A stretch of DNA of 64,000 bases, taken from contig OX459108.1 of assembly GCA_949775045.1 (NCBI GenBank), forward strand, positions 9,712,072-9,776,071. Direction: 5' to 3'. This document shows positions 60,800-64,000 of the stretch, one piece after another. Both the position numbers and the translations under genes were made by a program. Position 1 is the first letter of the stretch; each line of letters opens with the position of its first letter. Under the pieces are notes generated by a model. The model was given only the letters and a program-made list of their open reading frames with translations. It did not search any database and was not told the origin of the DNA. Source of the stretch: Metridium senile (Eukaryota > Cnidaria > Anthozoa > Actiniaria > Metridiidae).

Positions 60800-61550
60800 C
60801 TTACTCGTCGACCTGTTAGGACAAGCTGATTCGACCCCGTTTGAGCATGAAAATCATGGTTATTGAAAAAAACAATTTTCTTTTAAACCAAAACATATTT
60901 TTATGGTAGTTGTTTAATTTCAATAAGACTGGGAAAGTTGACTCATTTTTATCAACATTTTATGTAGTTGTAATTTGATCAATAAACTTGCTCGTTTTTT
61001 GAGTTAGAAGTTTGATGTGTTTGAAAGGAATTTATATCTGTACAACTGATTTTTTACTTGTATTAAGTCGTTAATTATTTATAACTAAAGTCATTACAAA
61101 ATGAAAGAATGTGCTGTAACTAAAACAATAATAGTAATATTTAATCAGAAGTATTTCTGTCGCATCGCCAACAGTTCCAAGATGGCGTCGTTCGAGAGAG
61201 TTGTTTCACGTGTTAACCCTCGATAAATACACCCTTAAAATAACTTTACATTAAAATGTTATATGTTACTTGGTCAATAAAAGTTCACTGCTGCTCTATC
61301 AGGGAAAAAAAAGAATAAAAACAAAACGAAATGCCTAAAAGTAACCGAAATTGTTTTTGCCTCGAGGCACCATTTTGGAGCTATTCGTTTTGACAAACAA
61401 TCCTTTGCGCGCTTCGAAGCGAGATCACATGGTACTACTAAATGTTCAAACTTATAAACAAATATAATGATATGAAAAACAAGAATAATAATAATGAATC
61501 AAAAAAGTTACTGAACAATAAGCCAACCTCAAAGATATGTCTCGAACTGA
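60800..61550. other. Intergenic, AT-rich, no gene
   Basis: No exon, repeat family or hairpin was recognised with confidence. Confidence 0.5.
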
Positions 61551-61553
61551 CGT

Positions 61554-61682
61554 TTAAAATGGGATTTCTAGATCTGTAATTTGACGCAAATCTATTGGCA
61601 GATAATTCCATAATTTAGGCGCTGCATTGGCAAAAGCTCTATCTCCTAAAGTCGTCTTTGATTTAATAGATAGAATGCTAAA
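61554..61682 (-). pseudogene. LINE reverse-transcriptase C-terminal remnant
   Basis: Minus-strand translation contains LGDRAFANAAPKLWNYLPID and LRQITDLEIPF, the signature found at the C-terminus of many CR1/L2-type non-LTR retrotransposon reverse transcriptases (GxRxF...AP.LWN.LP..LR). It stops at 61554, and its upstream side is cut off by a MITE starting at about 61683. A dead fragment. Confidence 0.75.
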
Positions 61683-61903
61683 GGCCCGGCCAAACGGCTT
61701 CAACATTTGCTTCAACATCCGTTCGATTTTATTGAATGGCAATGTTTAAGCCATTTGTCATCCCATATCAACATTGTCATTGACTGAAGCCGTTTATCCC
61801 CCTAGTATATAGGTTCAAGTTCTTTCATTTGCAACAACCATTCTACAGCGTTCAACAAAATGGAACCAATGTTGAAGCAAATGTTGAAGCCGTTTGCCTT
61901 AAG
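61683..61903. mobile_element. Fold-back MITE inserted in the LINE remnant
   Basis: GGCCAAACGGCTTCAACATT inverted as AATGTTGAAGCCGTTTGCC; same family as 41144-41346. Confidence 0.85.
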
Positions 61904-62312
61904 CAATAGACCAAATACCAATATGACAACCATTGACTTTCATAAAAATCTTAAAAAATAAGCACCACCATCAGAAGGAGCAAGCAGAAATATGAATTTT
62001 TGGAAAGTGGCTCGAGCTTTTTGGAATCAAAATTACAGAGATTTGTATATGTTAAGTTTAGTGAAGTATTTCCTTGCTAGCCTAGTTGTGGTGTTTTTCA
62101 CACTGTATTGTTACTAAACTCAAAAAAATATAAAGGATTAAGAAACTGCACTGATAATTTTATTTCAAAATTGATACTTAGAGAATGCGGAAAAAAACCG
62201 GTAAGTTTGTGCATTGTTGAGCACGCATCCTTTTTAGGTTTCGTTTTCTTTAAAAAAGAACTCAAATAAATCGCTTTTAAACTTCTCAATCTTATAGCCA
62301 GATACAAGTGAA

Positions 62313-63000
62313 GTGTCCTATCAATTGGGGAGACAGATCCACACTCGCTACCCCTACGTTAAATATTACTTAGAACAGATTTTGATTTTGTTTATTATCA
62401 TTTCCTACTGTCTTCTTTTATCGTTTTCTTTCAATTCTTGTTCCTTTGTTCCTTCCTTTCATTTTGCTTGTTTTTCTAAGAGTACATAGAGCAGATTTCG
62501 TATGACTATGAAAAGCTTACTGCATGAACGCGGTCAAAGCACGGCAAGGCACGACAAGGCACGTCAAAAATCTCTAGAAAAATCATAGTCGCGGCAAGGA
62601 ACGCACAATTGGATTTTTCACAGTCATATGAAATCTGCTTTAAGGGTTAAAATACCTCCAAACGTGGTGTATCATCCTACAAAGGTGTTGCTTACCTGTA
62701 ACGTACAACGCTGGTTGCTTGCACTTTGGACTTTGAGCAAACTAGTATAATCCCTGTTAGGTTCTATTAGATGGACAACTAAACGTATAAAAAAAGAACA
62801 ACAGTTTAAGCTGTATGGCACTGTAGATCAGAAAAAAAATCGAATTAGAAATAATAAATAAATATTAAACTTTCTTAACGTCTACATCTATTTGTTAGAC
62901 ACAAGTGTTCTACCAATTGGGGAGACTCAGATTCAGGCCCACGCTCACTAGCTACCCCGAAATTAAATATTTTACGGAGGGATGAAAACTTGATAACCCT
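62313..63000. repeat. Reversed SINE tails and a repeat copy
   Basis: 62313-62372 and 62905-62985 both have CCAATTGGGGAGACT/AGA, TCACTAGCTACCCC-like and TTAAATATT sequence, the inverse of the SINE body. 62490-62643 is the second copy of the repeat at 1686-1812. No gene between. Confidence 0.7.
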
Positions 63001-63003
63001 ATA

Positions 63004-63535
63004 AGCCTGGTTTTCACTAGGGACTCAACGCAATCGCAAACGCAAGCGCAATTACAAGCATGTGAAAACGAGACGTGAATAAGTGCACGCGCAAACAAAC
63101 TATTCACTAGTGCCACGCACAAGCACAAGCGAAAACGCAAGAAAAAAGGAAATTTTTTGATATCTTGCGCTTGCGCTTGCGCTTGCGTTATCACTGCGTC
63201 AAACGGTTTTCACGACGAAATAAGGTCTCTTGCGCTTGCGCTTGTGTTTGCACTTGTGCTTGCGTCGCTAGTGAAAACTAGGCTTTAGCGGTCATTATTT
63301 ATGGTGAGGTAGGGGGTAGGTGTTTTTTTGCTTCAAATTTACAAATTGTCACAATCCCTTGCCATAAACATGTTTAATTTTTCATGACCCTTCCTTCTGA
63401 TGTTTGCCAAAATCATGCAATCCTTCAGTTGCCTAGGAAAATTTGTAACCCCTCCTTCAGAAGCCTTGAAAATTCCATAACCCCTCCTCACAATCACTCA
63501 TCCCCTACCCCACCATAAATAATGACCACTCCCTA
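63004..63535. mobile_element. Two adjacent fold-back elements
   Basis: 63004-63290: AGCCTGGTTTTCACTAGGGA and GTCGCTAGTGAAAACTAGGC with GCGCTTGCGC runs (family of 39968-40222). 63288-63531: GTCATTATTTATGGTGAGGT with AGGGGGTAGG is inverted as CCCCTACCCCACCATAAATA with ATGAC. Confidence 0.85.
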
Positions 63536-63844
63536 TAGAAAAACCCTCGTGACATCGTAGAGAACAACACATCAAACGAACACAACGGTGAGAAAAGCCA
63601 GCATGATAAAATACTGCACCACCGACGTCAACCATAATGCAACAGTTGACTCAGTCTCTCTGCACGACCTCTTTCGTAAGCGACCATCTCGCGTAAGCGA
63701 CCACTCTTTCAATTTCCCGGTTTTTGTCCCATATAGACTCTGTATCAGATCTCTCTCGTATACACTTAGTTGCTGTTTTTCATTGTTTTTCCTCTCTCGT
63801 ATGCGACCATGCAGAGTCATTAGACTGCTAGATTTTTAAGTACT

Positions 63845-63935
63845 ATATACAATGTGAGTCCGATCTGTATGAGATATACAGTGGCGAGTCGAAGACCAGC
63901 CACTGTATATCTCATACAGATCGGACACGAATATT
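63845..63935. repeat. Perfect 28-bp-arm hairpin at the right edge
   Basis: GTCCGATCTGTATGAGATAT with ACAGTGGC is exactly inverted across a 13-bp loop (GAGTCGAAGACCA). The stretch before it, 63540-63840, holds CGTAAGCGACCATCTCGCGT-type repeats and no credible gene. Confidence 0.9.
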
Positions 63936-64000
63936 GTATAAATATTTCATATTTTACTAAAATTGTCAAGATGAAAGTAAATCTGGTCGAGAAAATTCAA

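Noticed and set aside
61140..61440. Possible conserved non-coding or promoter element around GCCAACAGTTCCAAGATGGCG
   Set aside because: A single short AAGATGGCG (YY1-like) match without a neighbouring gene start is not enough.

Overview
This is an intron-rich, AT-rich animal genomic window. Every gene is split by GT-AG introns, and the introns and intergenic DNA are full of short fold-back transposons, nested insertions, tRNA-derived SINE pieces and ATC/GAT-type simple repeats. The exon layout, the THAP and fibrinogen-type domains and the MITE load suggest an early-branching metazoan. An anthozoan cnidarian (sea anemone or stony coral) is my best guess, inferred from general character and not from a database hit.

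Layout. (1) 1-2,751 holds an acidic first coding exon on the minus strand, the 5' end of an unidentified gene running off the left edge, and one further candidate exon. (2) 3,825-37,102 on the plus strand is a complete ASCC3 gene: 34 coding exons that splice in frame to 2,189 codons, a Ski2-like helicase with two helicase cassettes. Its intron 14 contains a 3.7-kb minisatellite of about 33-39 bp units that keeps frames open on both strands. (3) 42,061-52,359 on the minus strand is a complete ZMYND11-like chromatin reader: nine coding exons, 636 codons, winged helix-PHD-bromodomain-PWWP-MYND. It converges on ASCC3 across about 5 kb of nested fold-back elements. A THAP-domain ORF sits inside one of its introns on the other strand. 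(4) 57,870-60,688 on the minus strand is a four-exon secreted protein gene (476 codons): signal peptide, Pro/Gln-rich middle and a fibrinogen-like C-terminal domain, with a TATA box and a polyadenylation signal. The rest is repeat-rich DNA with no recognisable gene.

The genes do not form a pathway. ASCC3 acts in DNA alkylation repair, transcription co-activation and ribosome quality control; ZMYND11 family proteins read H3.3K36me3; the third protein is extracellular.

The most unusual signal is a recurring local duplication of gene edges. Three splice acceptors (two in ASCC3, one in the secreted protein gene) have a second, degenerate copy of intron end plus exon start just upstream. The 3' ends of both convergent genes are tandemly repeated, and in the ZMYND11-like gene the repeat supplies the C-terminal residues and the stop codon. 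Other points of interest are hammerhead-like cores in fold-back elements, half-MITEs joined directly to tetranucleotide arrays, a tandem tRNA-Thr-like array and several transposon-in-transposon nests.
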